A DNA stretch of 64,000 bases from Gonocerus acuteangulatus (lineage: Eukaryota; Arthropoda; Insecta; Hemiptera; Coreidae): the NCBI GenBank assembly GCA_946811695.1, contig OX328130.1, positions 75,454,398-75,518,397 of the forward strand, read 5' to 3'. Position numbers and translations under genes: made by a program. Positions 32,719 to 45,122 of this stretch are shown in pieces; the first letter of the stretch is position 1; each line of letters starts with the position of its first letter. Under the pieces are notes generated by a model, which was given only the letters and a program-made list of their open reading frames with translations, did no database searches and was not told where the DNA came from.

Positions 32719-33120
32719 AATGGTGCATGTAATATGTGAAATAGAGATTCAAAGAAATTTTGAAATATTTTCTCAATTTTCAAGTTGTTCATGATTTGTT
32801 GGTGTTCAATAATATGCAATATTTATTATAAAATAAATTTATTATATTCAGATCTGTTCACAACGGTATGAAATTATATTTACATCAGTTATAATTTGCA
32901 AATAATGTAAGCAATAATTAAAATTTGTGATCAGAAACGATTCAAAACTAAAAAAAAATAATGGTGCATGTAATATGTGAAAATAAAGATTTTGAAGTAT
33001 TTTTTTCAATTTTCAAATTGTTCATGATTTATTGGTGATCAATAATATGCAATATTTATTATAAAATACATTTATTGTATTCAAAGCTATTCACAATGGT
33101 ATGAAATAATATTTACCTCA
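32719..33120. repeat. Direct repeat pair, ~165 bp each
   Basis: AATGGTGCATGTAATATGTG starts both copies (near 32719 and 32961), and both continue through TTCATGAT, AATAATATGCAATATTTA and CAC(A)ATGGTATGAAAT-like segments, with about 10-15% divergence by eye. Confidence 0.75.
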
Positions 33121-33231
33121 CTTTTGCTTATCCATCACAATAACAACAACTCACAATAACTCACTGTTAGTCCAATATTCTTACTTATTTGAGTACACAA
33201 ATAAAGCAGAGCTTCCAAAAACCCTGTTTCT

Positions 33232-33840
33232 TGCTGAATACACTAATCCCCAAAAAACATAAATGTGAAATAGAGGTCAAGTTCCTGCCCCCACAAAGAA
33301 ACACTCCCTTCCTCAAAAATATCCCCTCCTAAAACCCCCCAAACAGTAAAGACACTTCAACTGACCTTTAAAAACAACAATAAAAATACTTATATCCAGT
33401 TACTAAAATATCACTTTCCTCAACCAGGTATATTCTTAAACTTGGCAATGTTTAGTTTTTCTCTAAAGATAATTTCGGCACAAAAAAAAATATTGCCAAG
33501 TTTAAGAATATACCTGGTTGAGGAAAGTGATATTTTAGTAACTGGATATAAGTATTTTTATTGTTGTTTTTAAAGGTCAGTTGAAGTGTCTTTACTGTTC
33601 TTAGTAAGTAACTATGAGGTCTTCCAAGTAATGAACTTGGACATTTCTTTCTTGTATTGGCAAATATTTTTGGTAGAATTAATACACCAACTCATACTAC
33701 TTTTTTTGAGTGTAGAATGGTAAGGGGTTTTGGGGGGGTTTTAGGAGGGGATATTTTTGAGGAAGGGAGTGTTTCTTTGTGGGGGCAGGAACTTGGCCTC
33801 TTATTTCACATTTATGTTTTTTGGGGGATCTCATTACTTT
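33232..33840. mobile_element. Foldback with perfect 108-bp inverted repeat
   Basis: The arms at 33342-33449 and 33492-33599 are identical inverted copies over 108 bp with a 42-bp loop. Beyond an insertion of about 110 bp in the right arm, pairing resumes between 33245-33340 and 33715-33830 (GTGGGGGCAGGAACTTG, TCACATTTATGTTTTTTGGGG). No coding region is evident. The perfect arms imply recent origin or gene conversion. Confidence 0.88.
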
Positions 33841-34439
33841 TTTCTAAGTATTAAATAGAATTTAGTTGCCGCATACCTACTGGCTTTTGTACTTCATATA
33901 AAACCAGGGTCTTTGGATTCTGCATAAGGTTCTCCTTACTGCTTGATATTTGATACCAATAATCAACCTACATACATCTAATCACGAGACTAGAAAAGTT
34001 AGAAGCTCCTCCAGATGACATTACTCTAGAGGACTAAACTATTACACTGTAAAACACAGGAACCTTATCCCGAGGATAAAGATCACAATAGGGAAAGTGC
34101 AGAAGGCCTTCAAGAAAAATATAAGAAACAAAGACGATACATTTTGGGTTTGTAATCCTAAACTTTGTAATTTAGATGGCTCGACTTTGAAAAACTTAGT
34201 ATCTGCTTTGAAGTACATTATGCAGTGAACCCCTACGACTTTATTTACTGCATTTAAGAAAGAAGTCACAACTGTTTTTGTTAAGATATGTCGAAATGTT
34301 TTTTAAAACATCAAATATAGGTTCTCCTTACCAAGACGACTCATTTTATACCCCACATGATGGGTTTCAGAAGGAATGATGGCATTTCGATGGAACAAAA
34401 AGTAGAAGAATGTATGCAGAAAACGTCATAGGTAATATG
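33841..34439. other. Non-coding interval
   Basis: No recognisable domain or repeat. The 75-residue minus-strand ORF at 34042-34269 has no matches I recognise. Confidence 0.45.
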
Positions 34440-34925
34440 GCACTCCCGTATCAAGACCTACCTGTGTGCCAAGTTTGGTCAAAATAGGCCAAACGGTGTG
34501 AATTTGTATAAGGAACAAACATACAGACAGACAGCTGAAAGACCTTTTTTACCTAGCCTAGTGCATTCCCCGAACCAAGGCTTACCTGTGTGCCAAGTTT
34601 GGTCAAAATTGGTCAAATGGTGTGACTTCGTGTAAGGAACAAACATGCAGACAGACAGCTGATAGACGATTTTGACTAGCCTATGACACTACCCGGAGAA
34701 AGACCGACATGTGTGTCAAATTTTGTCAAAATCGGTCAAACGGTGTGTATTTGTATAAGAAGAAACAGACAGACAGACAGCTGATAGACAATTTAACCTA
34801 GCCTATGATTCTCCCCGTATCAAGACCCATCTGTGTCCCAAGTTTGGTCAAAATCGGTCAAACGGTACGGATATGTAAGAGGAACAAACATAAAGACAGA
34901 CAGCTGGTATAAGATTTTTACCGAG
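34440..34925. repeat. ~120-bp tandem repeat, four copies
   Basis: Each copy contains CTGTGTGCCAAGTTTGGTC, AAAATCGGTCAAACGGTG and ACAGACAGACAGCTG. Single relatives occur near 30000 (inverted) and 44030. The GTCAGTGAGTGAGTGAG motif near 35170 belongs to a neighbouring repeat. Confidence 0.8.
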
Positions 34926-35908
34926 CCTATATGCGTCTAATTGTTCCTTACAACATCAAATATAGGTTCTTCATACCGAGACAATTCATTTGAGGTTTCG
35001 GACGGAATGATGGGTTTCCGAAGGAAGTACAAAACTGGCACGCCCCCGCCCCGGAAGCGGGGTCAAACACAACTTTTCGATTTTTTACTTTAATAACGTG
35101 TTCATATCTTTCTTCATGCAAACTTTCAAGTCTCTAGCATCATGGGAAGTGCCTAATAATTTTGATGAGTCAGTGAGTGAGTGAGTCCTATAAATCCCGA
35201 TTTTCGATCGCTTATGTCTCAGAAACTATTCGATGTAGAATTATGAAAATTTCCAGTTTTACTCACATCTAGTAGTATAATACCTGTGTAAAATTTCATA
35301 ACTTTATCTTTACCTGGTTGAAAGTTATGAGAGGGTAAAAATCGGCTCTAAGACCGCCTGTAATATACACACAGTATGCTTAGGCCGGAACTTGGCCTGG
35401 CGCACTACCGTGCGCCTAGATATTAACGTGAAATAGAACCACAAACAACTGTGAAAACACTTGTTATCAGCAATCACTATGTACAAATGTCACATGTCTC
35501 CCTTTGTAAACAGCCATTTTGACAACGACGGTGGCGCCGCCATCGGTAATGTTAATTCCCAATAGTGTGCATGGCGCAGGAAATCACGTGACCTTGAGCA
35601 ATTTTTTTCATTAGGGTCATAATTGGCTTGACAAATACGATCGATATTCCATTTTCCCCTTATAGTTAATCCGAAATCGCCGTAAGAAGCACTTTGAAGA
35701 GAGTAATGAATATTTTAACGTGAGTTGTAATTTCCATGATTTTTGAAATGCTAGAAACAAACGTTTGTGTAAGTAATTAAACCCTAATTTTTCATATTGT
35801 ATAGTAGGTTTATATGTTATCTAATGACACATAAATACATATATTTGAATAAACTTTGGTTCAAAAGCTTTTTTTTCTCGTTTAAGTAAAAAACTCCAAT
35901 ACCGTGGG
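34926..35908. other. Non-coding interval with repeat fragments
   Basis: Includes the GTGAGTGAGTGAGTC repeat near 35175 and the inverted partner (35465-35577) of the 32057 repeat. No intact gene. Confidence 0.45.
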
Positions 35909-36090
35909 ATGAGTTCGGACATGCATCAATTATACCCGCGTCCTCTTGGCTTAAAGGAAAACAGTATTTATTCCAAAGAGGCTATGAAAAATGTGATTGA
36001 CGATGTCAAAACCAAGAAGAAGACTGAGAGGCAGCGGATCGATTTAGGTATTTTGTTGTACAACGAAATACCTAAATCGACTTTAAATTA
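35909..36090 (+). pseudogene. psq/pogo-like transposase HTH remnant
   Basis: The reading contains YSKEAMKNVIDDVKTKKKT and, after a disturbed stretch, YNEIPKSTLN. This resembles the N-terminal psq-type helix-turn-helix of pogo/Tigger-related transposases (an EEAMKNAIEAVK-like helix, then VPxSTL). There is no DDE domain. It may belong to the decayed element bracketed by the inverted repeats at 32057 and 35465. Confidence 0.45.
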
Positions 36091-36362
36091 AGTTAGAGAG
36101 GAATGCACACAAAAAGGAGGAAATTTTAACTGCAGCTGAATGGGCCTTTCCATTAGCTCCATGGGGACACGGTGAGTGTGAAAATTAGCATTCCTGAAGA
36201 TGGACAAGTAGTCCGAAACGTTGAATTGAAGTGATCAAATTATATGAGAATTCTGAAGGGAATTTCTTCAACTTGATTTTTATTATAGAGAATATTATAT
36301 ATTTTGTCATGTCTATAGAAAATTAAAACCTGTTAAACAGCACCACATAGTTAATAAGTCCT
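36091..36362. other. Non-coding interval
   Basis: Contains CTGAAGATGGACAAGTAGTCCGAAACG (given here in part: CGAAACGTTGAATTGAAG near 36217), a motif vaguely like a degenerate Penelope terminus. No gene. Confidence 0.3.
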
Positions 36363-36665
36363 TCAATGTGTTCTGTACCTTCTGTTTACCTTTGTTGATT
36401 TTCGTGTGGTGTAGATGAGGAGGTAATGAGCATACGGCACACTTTGTGCTTTACATCTACTGACGGAATTTACAGCGATATTGAAGAGAGTCGTGCCCAG
36501 TACACCTCCTTGAGGCACTCCATTCTCCTTTAAAAACTCATCCGAAACAGCAGTACTTATCCTCACTCTGAATGATCTTTGGAAAGAAGTGCTGGAACAA
36601 TGTTGCCCTATTTTATGCGGCCAAGTATTCCCAAAATTGAAACAAGAACGAGTGACATTTTGCAC
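36363..36665 (-). pseudogene. Jockey-type LINE reverse-transcriptase fragment
   Basis: The minus strand encodes WPHKI, then SFRVRISTAVSDEF, NGVPQGGVLGTTLFNIAVN and VPYAHYLLIYTT. These match RT motifs around the conserved GVPQGSVL and YADD(L) blocks of jockey-clade LINEs. The catalytic Asp pair is lost (YAHYLLIY), so the RT cannot work. The fragment is isolated. Confidence 0.75.
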
Positions 36666-37320
36666 CCAATCAGAACCAGACCCGGAAAACTAGGAAATTT
36701 GAGATTTTACGAATTTCTCCTGTCTTCCCAAAATCCAATTACATCTGGCATGTGGGGTCCGTTTCCATTGACGCAGTTGGCAAGAAGGCGTATTGCTCGT
36801 AATCGGATTCCGTTTCCCAGCACGATTAAGATGGTATCTTGTAATCAAGATGTGCCACAGCGCGAGCAAGCATGGCGTCCCTTCATACGCTGTTTCTCAA
36901 TCAGATAATTTCGGGATATTTTTATTATTTTATGTCCACCACATTCTCCTGACTTATACATATGCAATGTTTTCCTACGGTGATTCTTTACGAGTTAATC
37001 CGATAGGAAATCAATATGGACCTCCAAGGGAGTGTGGATGCGAATTTCGAGAACGACTTTTCCACAAAAAATTTTTTAAATTTTAAATTAAGTAGCCTTG
37101 GTAAGTCTTGTGTGGCTCTTTCACAATCTTGCAAAAATAACTAGTTCTCGTGTATTTTAATATGTGCATTTCCTGGGTTTTTGAGTACGTTGGTACTCTC
37201 GTAATTTATTATTGGCTGTTTGAGTCCGTATATTCCGTCAATATATCCATACCAGTGTTTTTAGATGGTGGTTTAAATCTGAAGGGGGCATTAAGGTATT
37301 CCTATTGTAATTGTTTTTTT
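36666..37320. other. Unassigned interval between LINE fragments
   Basis: Plus-strand ORFs of 97 and 109 residues overlap here, but I recognise no domain in either. The interval may be part of a rearranged element. Confidence 0.35.
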
Positions 37321-37384
37321 GCTACTTCGACTTGTTCATTCTCCCTAATTCCACTATGGCTTGGAACCCAATAGAGTGATATGG
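37321..37384 (-). pseudogene. LINE RNase H fragment
   Basis: Minus-strand translation gives ISLYWVPSHSGIRENEQVE, the last conserved block of the RNase H domain in jockey-type LINE ORF2 (consensus WVPSHxGIxGNExAD). Flanking frames are broken. It lies upstream of the RT fragment on the same strand, the reverse of the order in an intact ORF2. Confidence 0.7.
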
Positions 37385-37435
37385 ATCACAGCATTTTTCC
37401 TCAGTAGAAAGGTGTAACATGAATAAAAAACAAAA

Positions 37436-37439
<4 letters not shown>

Positions 37440-37495
<56 letters not shown>

Positions 37496-37502
37496 TACAC
37501 AC

Positions 37503-37555
<53 letters not shown>
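37440..37555. repeat. (AT)n/(CA)n microsatellite
   Basis: (TA)n blocks separated by CACACATATACACATACACAC. ORFs here are artefacts. Confidence 0.95.
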
Positions 37556-37561
<6 letters not shown>

Positions 37562-39191
37562 TGTAATAAAAAAATAAAAATTAATTTATTAATTGATTAG
37601 ATTACCAATAATCTAATAAGCACCAACATGATGTACTTTAAGGAGATCAATAATACAGTAATTAAAAAGGACGGATATAGTTTTTAATGAGCTGGATGGT
37701 GAAGAGAGTGAGCTGGAGTGAAAGAAAAAAAAGAACAGAATCCTTAACTAAATTGACATTTTATCAGAGGCGGGTTTAGAGGAAATGTACTTGTCACCAG
37801 TGCCTTAAATAACACAATTACTAACAACGAATGTTACGTATACAGTAATCATTATAATAAACTATAACAGTAAATAAATAGAAGAAGAGAATACAGGGGT
37901 GGGGATAGAAGAGATGAAAGGAGCAGATAATTGTCCTCAATGAGGATTTTTGAAATTTTATAAAATATCCTATTATTTTCTAGTATCTTATTATAATCAG
38001 GAAATTGTTTGTCTTGTTCTCATATAAACTGTTTAATATATTATGAAAGGCCAAAGAAAAAATGTTATCTAAAGGAATTGCATTTTGGTAGTTTTATTTT
38101 GAACTAGAGATACCACAGATTTTATTTTTCTTTCTTACAATTCTCTGAAAACACAATTATTGTTGATGTGATAATGAGCGGTATCATTTGATAGGTTATT
38201 GAATGTGTAAGCATTTCTGGGATTTTAAGAATTTCCAGAATTCCCTTTGTGATAATCAGTTATAAAATTTTAATAATTTTCGATTTCCGGTGTCAATTTA
38301 TGTTCAAAACATTTGTATGAAACATTATCAGTGACTTCAAATCTTAAACATGGCATTCTTACAGGGAATGCGGTGATCTTTATGATGGGGTATTACAAAT
38401 TTCTTTAGATCACATATTCTGAACAAATATTTATTTAATGAGAAATTGAAAACAGCAAAGATATGAGAAAAACGGCCGATTTTTTAAAAAAAGAAGGGAA
38501 TCAACCCTTGGACTAGAGACCATTTTTGTAGTAACTGAGCTGAGATCTGGAATCACCTCCTTTCCTGGATTACGGGAGAATCAGGAATCCTCACTCATTC
38601 TGCATAAACCTTATTATTGCTAACGTTTATAATGATTTAGTAATGTTTATTGTTTGAGTAACACGCAATATAAGATATTCTGTAGCTGTTGCATTATAGA
38701 AGACTCTGATGATCAAGCTATTACCTTCAAAGCCTGGCTTTTCTTAAATTTCATATTACTTAGGGAATCTGCCCTTTTTTTCTACCCTGAATCATAATAT
38801 AATTGAGATTAAAATAAACTGTTACGCATGTAAAATTTTGTAATACAATAAAATTTACAATAAATAAAAATTTTAACATACATCTATTTACAAAAACAAC
38901 TTATAAAACTAACTTATGGATAAAATTAGTACACCAATCTAATTTGATATCTACATCAGTCTGAGTAATATCTCTCTCGAATGGAGAGAAAATTTAAATT
39001 TTATTACAATAATAAACAATATTTTTATATAAATATATAATTTAAAACATTCATTAATACTTGTTAAGAGATTTAAAAAAAAAAGTTGCATTAATTAAAA
39101 TATTCAGTGATGAATTTTAATAAGTTTTGTACAGTAAATAAATTTCTGAGATGATGATATGAATAAATTCATGTATTTATTAACATTTTAA
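37556..39191. other. AT-rich region downstream of the CIP2A homologue
   Basis: No gene or recognised repeat in 1.6 kb. Two AATAAA signals on the minus strand (39181-39176 and 39005-39000) are candidate polyadenylation signals for the gene that ends at 39192. Confidence 0.55.
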
Positions 39192-39683
39192 TCACAATTT
39201 TCTCTTTCCCGTTGCTAGTTCAGAAATGATTTCTCTCATTCGCCTTTGCTCGCTCAATTCCTTATTCATTTCAGAAATCTGATTGTCCTTTTCAGCTGAC
39301 GATTTTTCAAGTTTATGAACGGTGTTCGATAGCTCAACAATCTCCTAAAATATATATCAAACAAATAATTTAGCCAAATAATGGAAATAATTCACTAGAA
39401 ATGAGAGCAGAAAGCAGTGAGCATTCAGCGAACCAGCTCTAAAGCATGTATCTACCTTTTTCAATGATTCAATGTTTTTGTTCTTTGTATCCAATTCTTT
39501 TCTACCAGTTTCGAGTTGGGTTTCTAAATTAGAGATATTTTTCTTCAATCCTGAAAACCAGATGATAATGATATTAACCTGCTTAATGACTGTATTTATA
39601 TTAAAAATTATGCCACAAAAGACTTTTTGTATACCATTATTATTACCCACAGATATAGCTCAATAGATGTAGCTTTGTAAGGC

Positions 39684-39715
<32 letters not shown>

Positions 39716-42700
39716 TTAGGAAAAAACTATATAGTGTTTAGTATGATCTATAATCTGAGTCAAAGCCCAGGAGTTCAATTCCACATGTGCGAACGTCTGG
39801 GCGGGAATTTCTCCATGTACGCTCCCTTCTGTTCCACCATTTGCAAAGCTTTTTAATGATAAACACTTAACGTGAATCAATATAAAAACTGATTATGTCT
39901 CGTTTAAGACTAGGGAACACTTTGAGAGGTTAAATAAGGAAGACAGTTAAATTTAGCTTTGGATAAGTATTGATAAACATGAAACACTATGTCCCTTGCC
40001 TGACCTCTCCTAGCCTTCCGTAGTCCTAAACGAGACATTAGCAGTTTTTATTGACTTTCACATAGCGTGTTGTTCATTGAAATAGTAGTACAAATGGCGG
40101 ACCCGTTTAGAATATTTCTCACAGAATTTTGCGCATGCGGGATTTGAATTATTTCATCTAACTGAACAGGCTATAGCTTGGGTTTAAATAAAGCACCAAA
40201 AACACACAATCTAGTCAAAAGTAATACAAAACTGCAGTTCAGTTAATAATTAGTAATAATATCTCAAGTAAAAATATTCGAGGAATGGCATTGAATATCT
40301 ATACAATTTTCAGCGCATGAGTTAATTCGTTCATAGGAAAATCGAAACGGTATCTATACCCGAGATATATTAGTCGTTAAGTTAAGTGCAAGTAGCTTCA
40401 TAAGGTGAAAAAACCAAGACAATTTTTCGAGAAAAAACAAGATATTTTTTAACTCGAGTTAACTTGAGCTTGAATGTAGCACACACAAAAAACAATCTAG
40501 CCAAATGTACAACAAAACTGTAATATAGGTAGTCATAGTTAAAAGAAGTAAAAATTAAGTAAACAGCATTAAATATCCATAAAATATTCAGCGCTGGAGT
40601 TTGGAATTGAAACAACATCTGTTATTGAGATATCCCGGGCATGGACCTTAAGCGGTTTAAAAAAAGTAATTATTTTAAAGAATCAAGACAAATTGCGAAT
40701 TCTAACACACAAATTTATATACATGAACTAAATTCTAAAAATGCGTACAAAAAGAAAATAAGAAACTAATGAGAGGAAAATTCTCAGCTTGGAGTAAGTG
40801 GTCAAAATGTACAAGAAAATATAATAACCAGCAAAAGAGACCCCACATTGGGAAGAACTCTAAATGCAGAACTTCTAATACAAAGGACTCCAGTTTGAAA
40901 TTCTCCATATATTAGTAAGAATAAAATGTAATATTACCTGCAATGGTTTCCTTCGAGCTTATAAGTTCAGAATTTAATTCATTGCATTCCTGCTTCTTGT
41001 TATCAATTTCTTCTTTTAGTAAACTAATTTGATTCTCAACACTCTTTAAATTATTTTTCAGTTCGTCAATTTCCTTATTTAATTCAGTAATGATGACAGT
41101 TTTTGAACGTAAGCTCTGTAAGCTCTAAAAAAAGTAAAACATCTGTGTTACAATGTAAGGTATATAATTTAGCAATAGTTTAAGTAAATTTAATCATAAT
41201 ATTTGATTATGTGTAAAGGTTACTTGGCGGGCTCTGTCTGTTAAGTTGCCGCCCATGTTGGGTAAACATGTCCTCTCTGTAAAATAAATATGTCTATCCA
41301 AATCTGACTTATTCTAATTAATCCTGGTGCAGACATTATTTCTAACATATAATGTACATTATTATTTTATTCTTTCAAGAAGTTTAAATTAAAAGGGAAC
41401 TTATTATTAGGATTTTTTTTATTAAATGAAAAAAGATTGGGTTAATTTTGAGTTTTATTAACTTACTGTCCCACAAAAGAATTTTTTTTGAGATTTTAGG
41501 TCAAACTTGACACAAACTTAATAATAATTTTCCATTTCATTAGAAAATACGCAAAGGTAACCCCACTCATACTTAAACTAACTTGACATTTCATTGTTTT
41601 GGAAATGTTATATACAGTAGAACTTGGATAATTCGAACCCCTAGGGACTAATAAAAAAGTTCAAATTATCCAAAATTCGAATTACAAAAGTTTTTGAAAA
41701 TATGGGGCTAAAAATTGAACTTCATATTTTCACATTTTTTAATATAAAAGAAAATAGATTTTATTTAAAGAAAAATAAACATTTCATGAATTGATGATTA
41801 CGTACTTAAAGTAATAAATAATTTATCAAAAAAGTAAAACTAAAAGTCTATTGTTTTGAAAAAAAAGTTGTTTTCATGGGCAAGAATTTTTTTCTTTTTA
41901 TTTCAGGTAAGTTGGTAAAGTGTTAGGAGGAATTCCAAAGTCCTTGGCAATTTCAGATTTTTTCTTTATTCCTTTTTCAACTTCCTTAATCGCAGCTATT
42001 TTTTCTGACATAGTTAACATTTTATAACTCCTAGCCTTCGACATCTTAAATCAACAACTCACAGAACTGCACTGTACACCAGAAATTCAATGCACAAAAA
42101 ATACAACAGATCTAGGCTCTGACTGAATTATAACTGAATAAGAAATGAAGATCAGAGGGACGTTGGGAGGGAATTCTAGGATAAAACAGCAGGATGTAAC
42201 TACAACACCTGGAAGGGAGGAGCTCGGCCACTTTGCAGAACTCCTGGAACTAGACTATGAGATCGCCGCGCTTCTTGTCCCTGAACCCCTACATCCTTAT
42301 CTTACTATCCTTCTTACCCGAGGGGAGAATATTTTCACAAGATTTAAGGTCAACCGTCTCTCTGTCCACTTCCCAGAGATTCGTAAAAATTCGAATTATC
42401 CAAAATTTTATTCGAATTAACCACGATTTTTTTTACATTGTTTATGCCCTAAATTCTAGGGACCAAGAGAAATATTCGAATTAAAGACGATTTCGAATTA
42501 TCGAAGTTCGAATTATCCATGTTCCACTGTACTGAGTTTTGTTGAGAATGAACAATAATTGTGGCTCCTACTGTGTCGAAAGATGTATACGCAGGGTGTA
42601 TCACAAGTTAATGAAGATTATTCAGAATTATTCAGAGGGTGAAACTAGACAAAAAATGGAGTTCAACGCCATCAATCATACATTTCTATCTCACGCCATT

Positions 42701-45073
42701 CTAGAGGTTCTTTAGAATCGAGAGATAATCTCAGTTCTGAGTATACTCTTAGAAAGATGATTAAATATTACAACTGTTGTGAGGTTTGGCAGTCTGCAAG
42801 TTTTTTTTTTGTTGAAAGAGTAGATATTTTCGAAGCGTTGTCGCTAACCAGAAGCTTTTATTAATTTCTACTTTTGGAATTGATATTACTGTTTGAATGA
42901 GATAATTGTGAACATTGAATGTGAATTACCCTTAAAGCAAATTTAATGCTGATTTTAAAAATTTAATGAATCGTTGAAAAAAATGTGTACAAGCTGAGAA
43001 AATTGGAGTTGTACTACAAAAAAACAAGGTTTGTCTAAAGAACCTTTACAAAGCCATATATCTGGAACGGAGTGAGATAGAAATGTGTGATTGGTGATGT
43101 TGAACTACATTTTTTGTCTAGTTTTCCCCACTGAAGGATTGTCATTAAGTTGCGATACACCCTGTGTACATTTGAGTATGGGTCATTTTCTCAAGGTAGT
43201 AGGTGGGATAATGAAGAATGGAAGACATAAAAAAAAAAAAAATGTTCAATATGGTAACCTAAATACCTACATAACTTTGGAATGAGCAAAAACTAACCTG
43301 TGAATATTTGATATGGGTTTCTTTTGCTTCTTCTCGTACAGCGTTAAGTTGAGTAGCAAGGGTTGCAGCTTCATTTGCAGCTATCTCAAGACTCTGCTGA
43401 GTACCGTGCAAGAGTTGGTGCAATCGGCTAACTTCGGAATTAGTAAGAGCGAGGCTCTGCTGGAGTCGAGCGGTCCTTTGGTCGGCTGCTTCGAGGCTCG
43501 ATTGTAACTGCCTCTGATTTTGATTCATCAGTGATATTTTGTAATGATATAACTCCATCACAGATGAGGTTATACTGTTCTAAAATAAATAAAATTAGAA
43601 AATAATAATTAAAAGAGGAATGTTTATTTAAATAAAAATATTTAGTAATAATTATTGTTAATAAGTTCTCTGCCTAACTAGTCTGAGTATACTTTACACC
43701 AGCAGAGAGGTAATTCTGGCAAGCGCATGTTGTGCAAAAGTATTTAAGAATCAATACGATACATTAATATTGAGTGTGAAGTATCAGCTGGTTCTAAATA
43801 TTTCCAGGGGCATAATAATGAAACAATTTACCAATGAGTAGTTAACCGTTTACTGACTATTGTTCCCATTTGGGAACATTGATTTGAAATTTTTTAATCA
43901 CATTTCAATTTGACCCCAAGAAAATTATGGGGTGCTTGTTTTCACCCTATGACGCAAACAACTAGTAGAACTAATTTTTATGTACTACTAGCTATGCTAC
44001 ACCTACTTTCTGCCTACGACTCTCCCCGTACCAACATCTACCTGTACCCCCAGTTACGTCAAAATCGGTCAAACGGTCTGAATTTGTTTATATCTGTCAA
44101 GTAATTCATAAATCAGCCAGCACCACAGCAATTCATGAAACAGCCAACAGAGGCCAGCACCTCAGCCTGCGAGTAGATAGCTCTTATTAAAGAAAGGATA
44201 GCGCTCCTTAGTTAGACAGTGATTGTCGATATAAAATTGAAATGAACTGCATTACATGATTATATAATGATGTAAAACAGTTTGAGAAAATTGAAATGGT
44301 TGGGACACATAGAAGAAATGGATTTAGAGAAGCTTCATGTACGGTATGCCTGAGGGCAAAAGGTTGAGCGGCAGGCCTCCTCTGACATGTCTGGATGATG
44401 TGGAGGGAGACTTGCAAGGTATGGTTGAGGCCTTAGTCCTTTATGTAGTTTAATGTCACGTAGTAAAGAAAATGATGAAGAAGTACCTCATTTTTAAGCG
44501 CTGCTTTTTCACATTTCTCTAAAACGCTATTCAAGTGGCCTTTCTGTGTAACTGTAAGAATTGGCGTCAAGTCCAGAGGCGATAAACTGCTGGAGCTTGT
44601 GTTGAGAGATTCCTGGTTTGAAAAAGTATTTGGCGTGAAAATGACAAGTTTATTCAATTCAGCCATTCTACAAGCCAATAAACTTATGCTAGAATAGAAA
44701 AAAAAAGATTAATTAGACTTTTTCATTTAGGTAAATGGTTTAAAAAAAAGTTAATCAATATGATTATGGAGCATGCTCCTCAATTAACTAGAGAGTAAAT
44801 CCATTTTGAAGGAACTAAACTTTATACAGTGTGTCCGGCATTGAGGTGTCATAACTTTATTCTGCACCCCATTTGTAGTTCAGTGGTGCAAAAATGAGCG
44901 TTCTATCTGAAAATGTAGAGAAGCTACTCAAACCTTTGCCTTTTACAAAAAAAATAAATTGAATTTTCAGGATTTCTGATCAATTTATCATAAATAACGA
45001 CCGCATTTTTAGAATCTACATTACATTTCCAATAAGAAACACCTGTTATTGAAATATTACCATATAAATTAAG

Positions 45074-45122
<49 letters not shown>

